This document shows positions 17,072 to 25,945 of a stretch of 64,000 nucleotides of DNA, piece after piece (the first letter of the stretch is position 1; the number at the start of each line of letters is the position of its first letter). The DNA lies in assembly GCA_020725865.1 (NCBI GenBank), contig DYEC01000009.1:1-64000 (forward strand), in the 5' to 3' direction. The DNA comes from Anaerolinea sp. GTDB taxonomy: Bacteria > Chloroflexota > Anaerolineae > Anaerolineales > Anaerolineaceae. Under the pieces are notes generated by a model. That model was not told the origin of the DNA. It was given only the letters and a program-made list of their open reading frames with translations, and made no database searches. A program made the translations under genes and the position numbers.

Positions 17072-17785
17072 ATGAGCTGGGATCCCCTTACCCGTCCAAC
17101 TGAGCTGGCAGAAGAACGACTGATCGGCGCCATTCTGGATGGCGAATTTCCAATTGATACTCACTTGCCTGCCGAGCGGGCGCTGGCGGTGCGGCTGGGC
17201 GTTACCCGCCCTACCCTGCGTGAAGTGCTGCAGCGCATGGCGCGCGACGGCTGGGTGGAAATTCGTCACGGCAAACCCACCCGCGTGCGCAATTACTGGC
17301 AGGAAGGCAATCTGGCAGTGCTGGCAGCCATTGCCCGCCATAGCCAGCGCTTACCGCCCAATTTTGTCTCCAATTTGCTGGCAGTGCGTCTTTTGCTTGC
17401 TCCGACATATGCTAGGCTTGGGATTGAGAGACATCCTGCGGAGATGATTATGTGTATTAATGGCTATACGCAAATTCCTGACGATCCGCAAGCCTTCGCT
17501 GATACCGACTGGCAGCTTCACCGTCAGCTCACCATCGCCTCCGAAAACCCAGTCTTCACCCTCATCCTCAACGGCTTCAAAGAATTGTATAAGATGATGG
17601 GATTGCGTTATTTTCAATTACCCGAGGCGCGCGCTCATTCCCGCCGTTTTTATCAAACTTTACTTGAATGCGCCCAAAACCGCGACTATGACCGCATCGA
17701 AGCCGTCACACGCCGCGTGATGGTAGAAAGTCTGGATTTCTGGCGCAAACTTGCCCAGCTCTCCGAATCTGCTTCACAGGGATAA
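17072..17785 (+). CDS. fadR: FadR-like acyl-CoA-type GntR regulator
   Basis: A 237-residue regulator that looks like enterobacterial FadR (239 residues) along its whole length, not only in the helix-turn-helix. Shared pieces, as I remember that protein, include LPAER, VTRPTLREVLQRMARDGW, HGKPT and LILNGFKELY. FadR proteins release DNA on binding long-chain acyl-CoA. GTG (17066) and ATG (17069) also lie in frame, but they overlap the Shine-Dalgarno GGAGG (17062-17066), so ATG 17072 is chosen. The gene heads an operon with glpD-like and AGPS-like genes, three bases from the former. It has its own promoter and operator. Confidence 0.85.
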   Translation: MSWDPLTRPTELAEERLIGAILDGEFPIDTHLPAERALAVRLGVTRPTLREVLQRMARDGWVEIRHGKPTRVRNYWQEGNLAVLAAIARHSQRLPPNFVSNLLAVRLLLAPTYARLGIERHPAEMIMCINGYTQIPDDPQAFADTDWQLHRQLTIASENPVFTLILNGFKELYKMMGLRYFQLPEARAHSRRFYQTLLECAQNRDYDRIEAVTRRVMVESLDFWRKLAQLSESASQG

Positions 17786-17788
17786 GCT

Positions 17789-19411
17789 ATGTGGAATGCT
17801 GAATATCGCTCTCGCGCTTGGTCTGAACTTGAACAACCATGGGATATATTAATCATCGGCGGCGGCATTACCGGTGCAGGGTTGTTTCGCATGGCAGTCA
17901 ACGCCGGTCTGCGCACGGCGCTGGTCGAAGCCCAGGATTTTACTTTTGGCACGTCCAGCCGCTCTTCCAAACTGGTGCATGGCGGTTTTCGTTACCTGCG
18001 TAACCGACAGTTTTCTGTTACCCGCCAGGCAGTACGTGAACGTGAGTGGCTGCTACGCGAAGCAAAGCACTTGGTCACCCCGCTTAGTTTTTTCGCCCCC
18101 GGCTATGATGATTACGCCCCGCTCTGGCAATTACACCTCGGTGTAATCATTTACGACCTGCTCGCCCCTAAATGGGACCACCACCGCTGTACAAAAGAAG
18201 ATTTGTTGCGGGAGTATCCCTTCCTGCGTCAGACAGGATTGCAGGGCGCTTGCCAGTACTGGGATGCCCACGTTGACGACTCGCGGCTGGTGTTGCGTCT
18301 CCTGCGTGAAGGCGCACGGCGGGGCGGTCTTGCTCTTAACTATGCTCGCGTTGAACGGCTACTGCGCGATTCAAATCGTCAGGTCTGCGGGGCATTGGTC
18401 CGCGATATGGCGCAGCCCAACGGCAGCGCGCTGGAAGTGCGGGCGCGGCTGGTCATCAACGCCAGTGGTCCCTGGTCGGATGCCCTGCGCTCCCAGCTTG
18501 GTGCATTGCCACGCCTGCGCAAACTGCGCGGCTCACATCTGGTATTCCCATTCGAAAAATTTCCCATCCGCGAAGCGGTTACTCTGTTTCATCCGCGCGA
18601 CCGCCGCGCCATGTTTGTTATCCCATGGGAAAGTGTTACCATTGTGGGAACCACCGACCTTGACCACCCCCGCGAACTGGAAGAACAACAATGTGAACCC
18701 TGCGCTTCGCCAGGTGAAATTGATTACCTGATGGAAGCCGTGGGTACTTGTTTTCCCGGCTTAGGGCTTTCTCACAATGATGTGATCGCTACTTTTGCCG
18801 GTTTGCGCCCGGTTATCCGTAGCGAACGAGCCACCGAACCCTCCAAAGAGTCACGCGCTCATGTTGTCTGGCTGGAAGACGGATTGTTGACCGTCACCGG
18901 CGGTAAGCTGACCACCTTTCGCATCATGGCTACCGAGGCATTGCAAACCGTTGCCGGTCGGCTGGGATTGCGGCCCAGTGCCTTCGCGGTGCAGAAGTTT
19001 TTTGACTCTCTCCCTGAACTCCCGTCTGCTGTTCCTTTGTCTCAAGAAACATTGCTCTATCTGCTTGGGCGCTACGGCAGCGAAACCTCCAGTTTCCTCA
19101 CCTCCGCTACACCGGATGAACTGCAGCCTATTCCGGGCACCCCCAACCTGTGGACAGAAATCCGTTGGGCGGCGCGTCAGGAAGGCATTCAACATCTGGA
19201 TGATTTGCTGCTGCGCCGCGTGCGTATCGGGTTGTTGCTGGAAAACGGCGCAGAGGCACATCTGGAACGGTTACGCTCTATCATCCAGCCAGAGCTGGGC
19301 TGGAGCGATAGCCGTTGGGCACAGGAAGTTGCCGTGTACCGGCAAATCTGGCGTAACAGTTATAGTCCTTGTCCTATTGGCTATACGCAATACAATGTCG
19401 AGGAAAAATGA
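17789..19411 (+). CDS. glpD: FAD-dependent glycerol-3-phosphate dehydrogenase
   Basis: A 540-residue GlpD/GlpA-type flavoenzyme that oxidises sn-glycerol-3-phosphate to dihydroxyacetone phosphate at the membrane and passes electrons to quinone or another acceptor. The FAD motif LIIGGGITGAG is at about 21-31. The conserved SSRSSKLVHGGFRYL, NASGPWSD, VIPWE...GTTD and LLTVTGGKLTTFR segments are all present. It follows fadR by three bases, and its stop codon overlaps the next start (ATGA at 19408-19411), so the three genes are co-translated. In this context it would interconvert the glycerol phosphate and DHAP pools used by the AGPS-like neighbour. Confidence 0.93.
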   Translation: MWNAEYRSRAWSELEQPWDILIIGGGITGAGLFRMAVNAGLRTALVEAQDFTFGTSSRSSKLVHGGFRYLRNRQFSVTRQAVREREWLLREAKHLVTPLSFFAPGYDDYAPLWQLHLGVIIYDLLAPKWDHHRCTKEDLLREYPFLRQTGLQGACQYWDAHVDDSRLVLRLLREGARRGGLALNYARVERLLRDSNRQVCGALVRDMAQPNGSALEVRARLVINASGPWSDALRSQLGALPRLRKLRGSHLVFPFEKFPIREAVTLFHPRDRRAMFVIPWESVTIVGTTDLDHPRELEEQQCEPCASPGEIDYLMEAVGTCFPGLGLSHNDVIATFAGLRPVIRSERATEPSKESRAHVVWLEDGLLTVTGGKLTTFRIMATEALQTVAGRLGLRPSAFAVQKFFDSLPELPSAVPLSQETLLYLLGRYGSETSSFLTSATPDELQPIPGTPNLWTEIRWAARQEGIQHLDDLLLRRVRIGLLLENGAEAHLERLRSIIQPELGWSDSRWAQEVAVYRQIWRNSYSPCPIGYTQYNVEEK

Positions 19412-21138
19412 GCCAATCTTTCTCACCCGCCTGGATTGAAATTCCCCCACCCCCCACCTCTTACCGATCTTTGTTCAAATGGGGCAATCCCGCCCAATTT
19501 AAACACCCCAATCGCGGGTTTTACGCCTACCTCAAAAAAGCCCTTCAGATGAGTGATGCGGACTTCACACAGCCACACCGGCATGGGATGGAGCCGCTCG
19601 ATCTGGAGTTACCGCCGCGCCTGCCGGAAATCCACCTCACCGCCCTGCAATCTATTGTCGGTAAAGAAAACGCCCATCTGGATACTTACTCACGTCTGCG
19701 CGCCTCGTACGGGAAAGCAATGTTTGACCTCATCCGTCTGCGTCATCATCAGGTTGAAAACTTACCGGACATTGTTCTTGACCCTCGCCATACAGAGGAT
19801 ATTGAACAAATCGTTCGTTACTGCAATGAGCAGCGCATCCCGCTCTACGTGCGCGGCGGCGGTTCCTCGGTCACGCGCGGTACGGAGGCAATCCGCGGCG
19901 GTGTTACACTGGATATGAGCGTCCACATGAACCGTGTGATTGATTTCAACGAGACCGACCAAACCATCACCGTTCAGGCGGGAATGTTCGGTCCAGAACT
20001 GGAATACATCCTTAATCACGCCCCCGAAACGCTGAAAACGCGACGCGCCTACACCTGCGGACATTTTCCGCAGTCGTTTGAGTATTCCAGTGTGGGCGGC
20101 TGGGTGGTGACGCGCGGCGCAGGGCAGAACTCAACTTATTATGGCAAAATCGAGGATATTGTGCTGGCACAGGAGTATGTCACCCCGCGCGGCATTCTGC
20201 GCACTCCTGCCTATCCACGTCAAGCAACCGGACCTGATCTCAATCAGATCATGCTTGGCTCAGAAGGATGCTTTGGCGTTCTGACATCGGTGACACTGAA
20301 AGTATTCCAGTACCAGCCTCAGAATTGCCGCCGTTTCAGTTATCTCTTCAAAACTTGGCGGGAGGCACTCAGTGCAGCGCGTCAAATCATGCAAAGCGAA
20401 GAGGGGTACCCCTCGATTTTCCGTCTTTCCGACCCCGAAGAAACCGACGTTGCCTTGCACATGTACCACATTGCCAATACACCCGCCGATCGTGTCCTGC
20501 AAATACTGGGCTATCATCCCCTGCAGCGCTGCTTACTGCTTGGTTCATGCAACGGCGGCGCAGGCTATACGCGTAACCTGCAGCGCAGCATACACGCTAC
20601 CTGCCAACAGCACGGAGCGCTGGCACTTTCCCCTCTCGGTGTAACCGAACGCTGGGAGCGCGAACGCTTCCGCGATCCCTATTTGCGCGAAGACCTGCAG
20701 GATTTTGGCATCATCATTGATACCCTCGAATGCGCCGTCCGCTGGTCGCAAATGGAAACTGTACATAAGGCTGTCCGGGAATTTGTCAAAAGCCGCCCGA
20801 ACACCGTTTGCATGGCTCATCTCTCCCATGCCTATCCGCAGGGAGGCAACCTGTATTTTATTTTTATTGCCCGCATGGACGATCCTGATGAATATCTGAA
20901 ACTTCAATATGGTATTCTGGATGTGTTTCAGCGCAACGGAGCTGCGCTCAGCCATCACCACGGCATTGGCAAAACTACCGCCCCCTGGCTGGAAGAGCAT
21001 CTTGGCAATGTACAGATGAATGCCCTGCGTACCCTGAAAGACTACTTCGACCCAGAAAACATTCTCAACCCCGGCGGTACATTGGGTTTTGACCTCTCAG
21101 AGGAACAGCGCAACAAACACTGGGGATTGCGTTCATGA
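19408..21138 (+). CDS. Alkyldihydroxyacetonephosphate synthase-like FAD oxidase
   Basis: A 576-residue FAD-linked oxidase (VAO/type 4) similar to alkyl-DHAP synthase, the enzyme that swaps the acyl group of acyl-DHAP for a fatty alcohol to make the ether bond of ether lipids. The FAD-binding segment is YVRGGGSSVTRGTE, followed by the AGPS-like SSVGGWVVTRGAGQNSTYYG and IEDIV. The C-terminal SHHHGIGK (515-522) matches the triple-histidine motif of AGPS. The ATG at 19408 overlaps the glpD stop and has AGGA upstream; a longer frame from 19369 lies inside glpD and is rejected. Other bacterial members of this family have unproven substrates, so the ether-lipid role is inferred from operon context. 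Confidence 0.82.
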   Translation: MSQSFSPAWIEIPPPPTSYRSLFKWGNPAQFKHPNRGFYAYLKKALQMSDADFTQPHRHGMEPLDLELPPRLPEIHLTALQSIVGKENAHLDTYSRLRASYGKAMFDLIRLRHHQVENLPDIVLDPRHTEDIEQIVRYCNEQRIPLYVRGGGSSVTRGTEAIRGGVTLDMSVHMNRVIDFNETDQTITVQAGMFGPELEYILNHAPETLKTRRAYTCGHFPQSFEYSSVGGWVVTRGAGQNSTYYGKIEDIVLAQEYVTPRGILRTPAYPRQATGPDLNQIMLGSEGCFGVLTSVTLKVFQYQPQNCRRFSYLFKTWREALSAARQIMQSEEGYPSIFRLSDPEETDVALHMYHIANTPADRVLQILGYHPLQRCLLLGSCNGGAGYTRNLQRSIHATCQQHGALALSPLGVTERWERERFRDPYLREDLQDFGIIIDTLECAVRWSQMETVHKAVREFVKSRPNTVCMAHLSHAYPQGGNLYFIFIARMDDPDEYLKLQYGILDVFQRNGAALSHHHGIGKTTAPWLEEHLGNVQMNALRTLKDYFDPENILNPGGTLGFDLSEEQRNKHWGLRS

Positions 21139-22158
21139 AGACAAGGTTTCCCACTTTTTCCGCAATCTGATCTTGAATCTGCCGCGATTCAGCTCTGCCA
21201 ACGGCGTATAGACTACCTGCCGGCATATCTCGGCAATCCGCTTGGCAGACTGTCCACCATTCTGAACGGGTATCAACTTTTTCAAAGTTTCGAGAGGAAG
21301 ATAGGAATGAACTTTTTTTCCCAGTGCCAGCGCGGTATAGATAACCGATGAGTTTTGCGCAATCAGAACATCACAATTTGCAATCATGTGATGAACATTG
21401 CCATCCATGTAGATAGGGGCATCTGGAAAATGCTTGCGAATTTCGCGTACCGCTCTCTTTCTATCTTCGTTAGGATGGATCTTAAAGATTACTTGCCGCC
21501 CATCAGCAATTCGCTTCACATTTTGTAGAAAACGCTCGCGATTATCAAACTTCAATGTCTCACGAATACTGGAAGTGGCAACCAGTACATATCCCCTTAG
21601 AGGAAAATCGTTATTGAGATACTCGACGGCGTTGTCAAAGTTTGGGATGCCAGTGACCACAATCTTCTCAGGTTTGACGCCTTTGCGAATAAACAGATCA
21701 CGATAGCCCCAAGAAGCCACACAAAATACATGATATGCATCAGAAAGTCCAGTCGCTGCAGTATTTGCCAGAAAGCGCGGTAACCCTAAACGCCGTACTA
21801 GATGATAGCGGTAGTCTTCCGCTTCCGTCATGCCTTCTTGAACCAGAATGAGTCGCTTACCCCGGATATTTTGCTGAATGAGCAAATCCGTACAAGTAAC
21901 TACTGCATCATAGGAACGGGCTTTACCACCAAAATCAACTGGCAAATTTTCTTTGGACAGATAAGCTTCAGTCGCTTTTCGATGACGTCCCCCAAGTATC
22001 GAAAATTCCGCCAATTTGGCTTTTGCCGCCAGCCCAATTAGGCCATCCGCATAAAAAGGTGTGAAGAAAACGTTAAATTCAGACAACTCTCTGGCAATCT
22101 TATGCATGATAGTTGTCTGATTGAGCGAACCGCAAATAAACAGGATATTCGCTGTCAT
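21133..22158 (-). CDS. GT-B-fold transferase, CDP-glycerol/UDP-GlcNAc epimerase-like
   Basis: A 341-residue cytoplasmic protein with the two-lobed look of GT-B enzymes. The N-terminal lobe starts ANILFICGSLNQTTIMHKIA. The C-terminal lobe contains VIFKIHPNEDRKRAV, CDVLIAQNSSVIYTALALGKK and a basic C terminus. The HPNE and NSSV...ALALGK motifs resemble CDP-glycerol glycerophosphotransferases and related capsule enzymes. No signal peptide is visible. It overlaps the AGPS-like gene by six bases at their 3' ends, facing it. Function in envelope polymer or glycolipid synthesis is plausible but unproven. Confidence 0.65.
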   Translation of the reverse strand: MTANILFICGSLNQTTIMHKIARELSEFNVFFTPFYADGLIGLAAKAKLAEFSILGGRHRKATEAYLSKENLPVDFGGKARSYDAVVTCTDLLIQQNIRGKRLILVQEGMTEAEDYRYHLVRRLGLPRFLANTAATGLSDAYHVFCVASWGYRDLFIRKGVKPEKIVVTGIPNFDNAVEYLNNDFPLRGYVLVATSSIRETLKFDNRERFLQNVKRIADGRQVIFKIHPNEDRKRAVREIRKHFPDAPIYMDGNVHHMIANCDVLIAQNSSVIYTALALGKKVHSYLPLETLKKLIPVQNGGQSAKRIAEICRQVVYTPLAELNRGRFKIRLRKKWETLSS

Positions 22159-22191
22159 AACCCTCCAGCCCTGGGTTCACTGCGGTTAGGA

Positions 22192-22962
22192 TTAAGCCAC
22201 TAATGATTGCTGATAGCCTCGCACCTGAGACAAACGCGCATAGGTGAAGGTGGCTCGCGGATGTGGGTTATAAACCACCCAGCCCAGCTTACGCATCAAG
22301 TAATACGGAATATAGCGACGCAAAACAGCCCATCCATCCAAGCCATGCCCTTTACGTACCTTAGTTGCACCAGTTTCCAGAGCCAGTCGCAAATCTGCGG
22401 CAGTTCGACCGGCAAATTCAGTCGCCCCCTGTCCGATTGCCTGTATTACATGGGCATCACTGTTACCCACTTGTGCCAGAGGCAACAAACGCGCCTGCAA
22501 TTCAACCAGCGGGTTACTGCGCGTGTAAACCAAACCACCGTTAAAAGCCTCAACACCAACCAGAAATTTTCTGATCTCCGGTTTTTGCAACACTTCATGA
22601 ATTTTCTCAAATCTCAAGCTACTGGTGCCACGGGCGGTCGGATGCGCCGCAACGCAGATCCCGCCCAATTCGCCAATGCGCATAACTGTCTCATACAAAG
22701 GAAGTCCTGCAGGAATCGGCCGGTCAATAAACAGGGCTAACAAATGCCCATCCGCCGTAGACACCTCGCTACCCGGGATCACCTCAATACCATAGGAAGG
22801 CGCCAGTTCGAGCGCTTCGTTAACCCCTTCAATGGAGTCATGATCTGTAATCGCAATAACATCCAGAGCAGCGTAATCAGCAGCATACTTCAAAACTGCT
22901 GAGATTGAAGCAGTACCATCATAGCTGTAAACAGTGTGGATGTGTAAATCAGCAAGTCCCAT
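22192..22962 (-). CDS. PHP-domain metal-dependent phosphoesterase
   Basis: A 256-residue protein with the four PHP motifs of the PHP-associated phosphoesterase family: ADLHIHTVYSYDG near the N terminus, AITDHDSIEG, GSEVSTADGHLL with AAHPTARG, and GNSDAH. These bind two or three metal ions that hydrolyse a phosphoester; relatives include 3',5'-nucleoside bisphosphate phosphatases and tyrosine phosphatases. It lies 33 bp upstream of the GT-B gene on the same strand and is probably co-transcribed. The substrate is unknown. Confidence 0.85.
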   Translation of the reverse strand: MGLADLHIHTVYSYDGTASISAVLKYAADYAALDVIAITDHDSIEGVNEALELAPSYGIEVIPGSEVSTADGHLLALFIDRPIPAGLPLYETVMRIGELGGICVAAHPTARGTSSLRFEKIHEVLQKPEIRKFLVGVEAFNGGLVYTRSNPLVELQARLLPLAQVGNSDAHVIQAIGQGATEFAGRTAADLRLALETGATKVRKGHGLDGWAVLRRYIPYYLMRKLGWVVYNPHPRATFTYARLSQVRGYQQSLVA

Positions 22963-23059
22963 ATCTTTTCCACCTTATAAATTTGATCACCGTTTGTTAA
23001 TGTACCAGTTGCGTCTTAAGTGCCATTGAACATGGGATTAAATTTGGGTTTTCATCTTG

Positions 23060-23150
23060 TTAATATCTTGAGTCCTGAGCAATCCCGGTGTATTTCTCCA
23101 CAATGAAATCCAATTGACCGTATAGCTCCGCTTCACTAGACCAATCAGAT
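23060..23150 (-). pseudogene. Possible C-terminal gene remnant
   Basis: In the 254-bp gap 22963-23216 one minus-strand frame reads SDWSSEAELYGQLDFIVEKY and ends about ten residues later at a TAA (23060-23062). There is no start codon or ribosome-binding site, and an upstream stop closes the frame. The composition looks protein-like rather than random, which suggests the tail of a lost gene. I cannot name a family. Confidence 0.25.
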
Positions 23151-23156
23151 CACAAC

Positions 23157-23181
23157 AAAAATGCCCCGAGGGGGCATTTTT
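23157..23181. terminator. Intrinsic terminator, bidirectional
   Basis: AAAAATGCCCC and GGGGCATTTTT form a near-perfect hairpin with a GAG loop and A/T runs on both sides. It lies 36 bp beyond the stop of the minus-strand PPOX-fold gene and would end the long transcript coming from the catabolic island. Confidence 0.9.
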
Positions 23182-23216
23182 CACAAGCCTATGAGCAAAA
23201 CGTTTGAGCATTCCCT

Positions 23217-23618
23217 CTAATGCGCAATTACTTTTTCCGGTTTGATCTTCAACAATACGCGCGCCTCTCCGGGGACACGCCAAAGGAAGCGTTCCTGTCC
23301 AGTGTATTTCTGCGCCATACGATCAATGTGCGCATCTGCTCCCTCAGTAGTAATTTCAACCACCCGGCCGCGCACTTCGAGATAGCGATAAGGATTTTCT
23401 GGATCCAAAATACACAACGCCACCCGACTATCATTCCGTACGTTTCGCTCTTTTTGACGCCCGCGTGCCGTATTGATTAGAATATGTTCACCATCATAAT
23501 CCACCCACACCGGCGTCACCTGCGGGCTGCCATCCGACATGAGGGTTGCCAGATGGGCAAAAGCACGCTTTTCAAATAAATCGAGATAGGTTTCCGGGAT
23601 CGTTGCACCAACAGACAT
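23217..23618 (-). CDS. PPOX-class flavin/F420-binding protein
   Basis: A 133-residue split-barrel protein of the pyridoxamine-phosphate-oxidase-like superfamily, similar to the F420-dependent FDOR-B group (Rv1155-like). Features are FAHLATLMSDGSPQVTPVWV at the N terminus, then ILINTARGRQKERNVRNDSRVAL and the RYLEVRGRV strand. Such proteins bind FMN or F420 and reduce diverse substrates. It lies 19 bp downstream of the M81 gene and is probably the last gene of that transcript, just before a strong terminator. The cofactor cannot be settled from sequence alone. Confidence 0.8.
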   Translation of the reverse strand: MSVGATIPETYLDLFEKRAFAHLATLMSDGSPQVTPVWVDYDGEHILINTARGRQKERNVRNDSRVALCILDPENPYRYLEVRGRVVEITTEGADAHIDRMAQKYTGQERFLWRVPGEARVLLKIKPEKVIAH

Positions 23619-23637
23619 TTTCTCTTATTCAGATGTT

Positions 23638-25155
23638 CTAAAATTCTTTTCCCTGTGCTTTTCGAAAGACAGGACCCAGTCCCTTAAGCCTTACACCCTC
23701 GCGCAGACGGGTATAAGGAATTTTACAGGGGTCCTCAACAATCGCACTTGGCGCCTCAACATTGATGATTTCACTCGCTATTGGACCAAAATCAGCACGA
23801 TAATGGTTAGCGCTTTTCACGGCTAGAATACTCATCTTCTCCGGCTCCACCCCAACCACCCGAAAGAAAGAACGATCCAGCGCCTGCATCCGTACTGAAC
23901 TGACCACAACACTTACACCATCAACCCGCAATTGCGCCATCTTGCCGAAATTCAGTAATCGCCCTTTGACCATTGGGCCTGTTCCATAAAAGTCGCCATC
24001 CCACAGCTTAACCACCCGGAATTGACCATGAAACGGATAATGTCCTTCAAGCGACTTTCCGCCCAAATCCACTTCTATCCATGCCCCCTCGCCTGCTTGA
24101 TGCGCAAGAGCGGCTACTTCAGGATCGTAAATCAATCCTACTGCAGCGTTCTCCGCCCGATGCCGAACCAAGGACTCCAGCAACCAGATTGTGTCGGAGG
24201 GGCTTCCTCCGCCCGGGTTATCCTGCACATCCACCAGAATCACTGGACCTTGTTTTTGCTTTGCCAGTTGGATCGCCCGTTGTACAGCCTCATCCCATCC
24301 AAGCAGTTCACAGGTAAACAAGTGTTCTTTGGATAAAATAAACTCATACAGCTGTTCCAAAGCCTGCTCTGCTACCCGCTGTTCGCTGGCATAGGTAAAT
24401 ACCGAAGGTCCAGTATCCGGCATATCCGAAGGCGGGAAGCCTTCCATAATTGTTGCTGAAAGCAAATCGAAACTTTTTTCAATTTGTTTCAAATAATCAT
24501 ACAGCAATGAAGCTGGCTCCTTTGTCGTTGGTTGAGTCGTACTGGGCATCAGAAAAGGCAATTGGCGAAAGGCACCGTATATGGGGGTGCCTTCCAAAAT
24601 CTTATGTAACAAGACGGCGCATCGCTCACCATTCTCGAATCCATCCACATGAGGGTAAGTGCGATAGCCTACCATTGCGGTCGCTAACTCAAAGCTTTCT
24701 GGGGCAATGTTGCCATGCAAATCCAGCGAGACAACGACTGGACGATCTCCAACAATCTGGCGCACGCGCCTCAGAATTTCGGTCTCTCCATCCTGAAAAT
24801 CGCCATATACCATTGCACCATGCAAGTCCAGAAAAAGACCATCCACCGGCAAACTCTGCTTAAGCGCATCTAGAATTAGACCAATCAGATACTCAAACCC
24901 TTCTTGAGAAATAGGCTTCGACGGCTCAGCCCCGCACCACACCAACGGCACAATCTCAAAACCCAAACGATCAGCAGTAGCCAGAAACCCACTTACGGCG
25001 ATGTTATAGCGGCCTTGTTTGAAACGAAAGATTTCTTCCCCCGAGCGCATCTCCGGATAAAAGCCGTCTACCTCAATGAAGCGTTCCAGAGGCGTGGGAG
25101 TTAAGGAAAACGTATTTGTCTCGTGAATTAACCCTGCTACCCCAACACGATACAT
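23638..25155 (-). CDS. M81-family metallopeptidase (MlrC-like)
   Basis: A 505-residue protein of the MlrC family, named for the microcystin-degrading enzyme that cleaves the linearised peptide. Conserved pieces include GLIHETNTFS, DLHGAMVYGDFQDGE, VSLDLHGNI, RTYPHVDGFENGERC and VDVQDNPGGGSPSDT. Many family members sit in amidohydrolase clusters and are thought to hydrolyse cyclic or linear amides rather than microcystin, and that context applies here. It follows the SDR gene by ten bases and is part of the same minus-strand operon. There is no signal peptide, so it acts in the cytoplasm. Confidence 0.9.
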   Translation of the reverse strand: MYRVGVAGLIHETNTFSLTPTPLERFIEVDGFYPEMRSGEEIFRFKQGRYNIAVSGFLATADRLGFEIVPLVWCGAEPSKPISQEGFEYLIGLILDALKQSLPVDGLFLDLHGAMVYGDFQDGETEILRRVRQIVGDRPVVVSLDLHGNIAPESFELATAMVGYRTYPHVDGFENGERCAVLLHKILEGTPIYGAFRQLPFLMPSTTQPTTKEPASLLYDYLKQIEKSFDLLSATIMEGFPPSDMPDTGPSVFTYASEQRVAEQALEQLYEFILSKEHLFTCELLGWDEAVQRAIQLAKQKQGPVILVDVQDNPGGGSPSDTIWLLESLVRHRAENAAVGLIYDPEVAALAHQAGEGAWIEVDLGGKSLEGHYPFHGQFRVVKLWDGDFYGTGPMVKGRLLNFGKMAQLRVDGVSVVVSSVRMQALDRSFFRVVGVEPEKMSILAVKSANHYRADFGPIASEIINVEAPSAIVEDPCKIPYTRLREGVRLKGLGPVFRKAQGKEF

Positions 25156-25165
25156 TTCAGCCCCT

Positions 25166-25945
25166 TCAATCCAGAACCAGATCGGTCAGCTTGACATCAT
25201 CACCACCATCCACTGTCAAACACACCCCTGTTATAAAGCTGGCTTCATCACTGGCAAGGAACAAACCAGCATAAGCCAGGTCTGCCGGGTCACCCTGTCG
25301 TGCAGTCTTGGGCTGACGGCGAATTAATGGGACCGGTATTGGACTAACTATAGGATTTTTGACTGGTTCGTACACAAAAAGCCCTGGAGCAAGACAGTTC
25401 ACCCGAATACCATCATCCAGATAGTCATTTGCCATATTTTTTGACATCTCAATGATCCCAGCTTTTGTGTAAGCATACAGCGGATTCGCCATGCGTCGAA
25501 CATGTTCTGAAGCAACCACGTTGATAATACACCCACCCTTACCTTGTTTTAAAAACTGTACAATGGCGGCACAGCAGGCATTATAAACGGCCGTCAGGTT
25601 GCTTGAAACAATTTGCTGATATGCCTGTTCAGAAATCTCGTGCAGTTTCTTGTCCAGTTCAACCCAGCCGCCGCCAATGTTGTTATAAAGAACATCCAGC
25701 CGTCCAAAGTGGCTGACAGCAGTCTGCACCATCCGCTCTGCATCTTCCCGCTGAGCTGCAGTGCCTACGCATATTGCCACTTCTCCCCCCTTACTGCGAA
25801 TCATATCAGCAGTTTCCTCCAATACATGCTGGCGTCGCGCGGCGATGACCACCCTTGCACCTTCTTGGGCAAACAAAAGCGGCGCGCTGCGTCCCAAATG
25901 TTCACCAGCACCAACCACAAGCACAACTTTGTCCTTCAGTCTCAT
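25166..25945 (-). CDS. Classical short-chain dehydrogenase/reductase
   Basis: A 259-residue NAD(P)-dependent SDR. The cofactor motif is VVGAGEHLGR (a variant of GxxxGxG), followed by NNIGGGW, the active-site region NVVASEHVRR, YAYTK as the YxxxK pair, and the PGLFVYEP loop. The C terminus ends in the usual GVCLTVDGG segment. Its start codon overlaps the stop of the upstream molybdenum hydroxylase gene (ATGA at 25942-25945), showing tight coupling and suggesting the two act on consecutive intermediates. The substrate is unknown. Confidence 0.92.
   Translation of the reverse strand: MRLKDKVVLVVGAGEHLGRSAPLLFAQEGARVVIAARRQHVLEETADMIRSKGGEVAICVGTAAQREDAERMVQTAVSHFGRLDVLYNNIGGGWVELDKKLHEISEQAYQQIVSSNLTAVYNACCAAIVQFLKQGKGGCIINVVASEHVRRMANPLYAYTKAGIIEMSKNMANDYLDDGIRVNCLAPGLFVYEPVKNPIVSPIPVPLIRRQPKTARQGDPADLAYAGLFLASDEASFITGVCLTVDGGDDVKLTDLVLD

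Noticed and set aside
22192-23618. PHP and PPOX-fold genes as members of the catabolic island
   Set aside because: A strong terminator at 23157-23181 separates the PPOX-fold gene from the PHP gene, so the PHP and GT-B genes are not part of that transcript.
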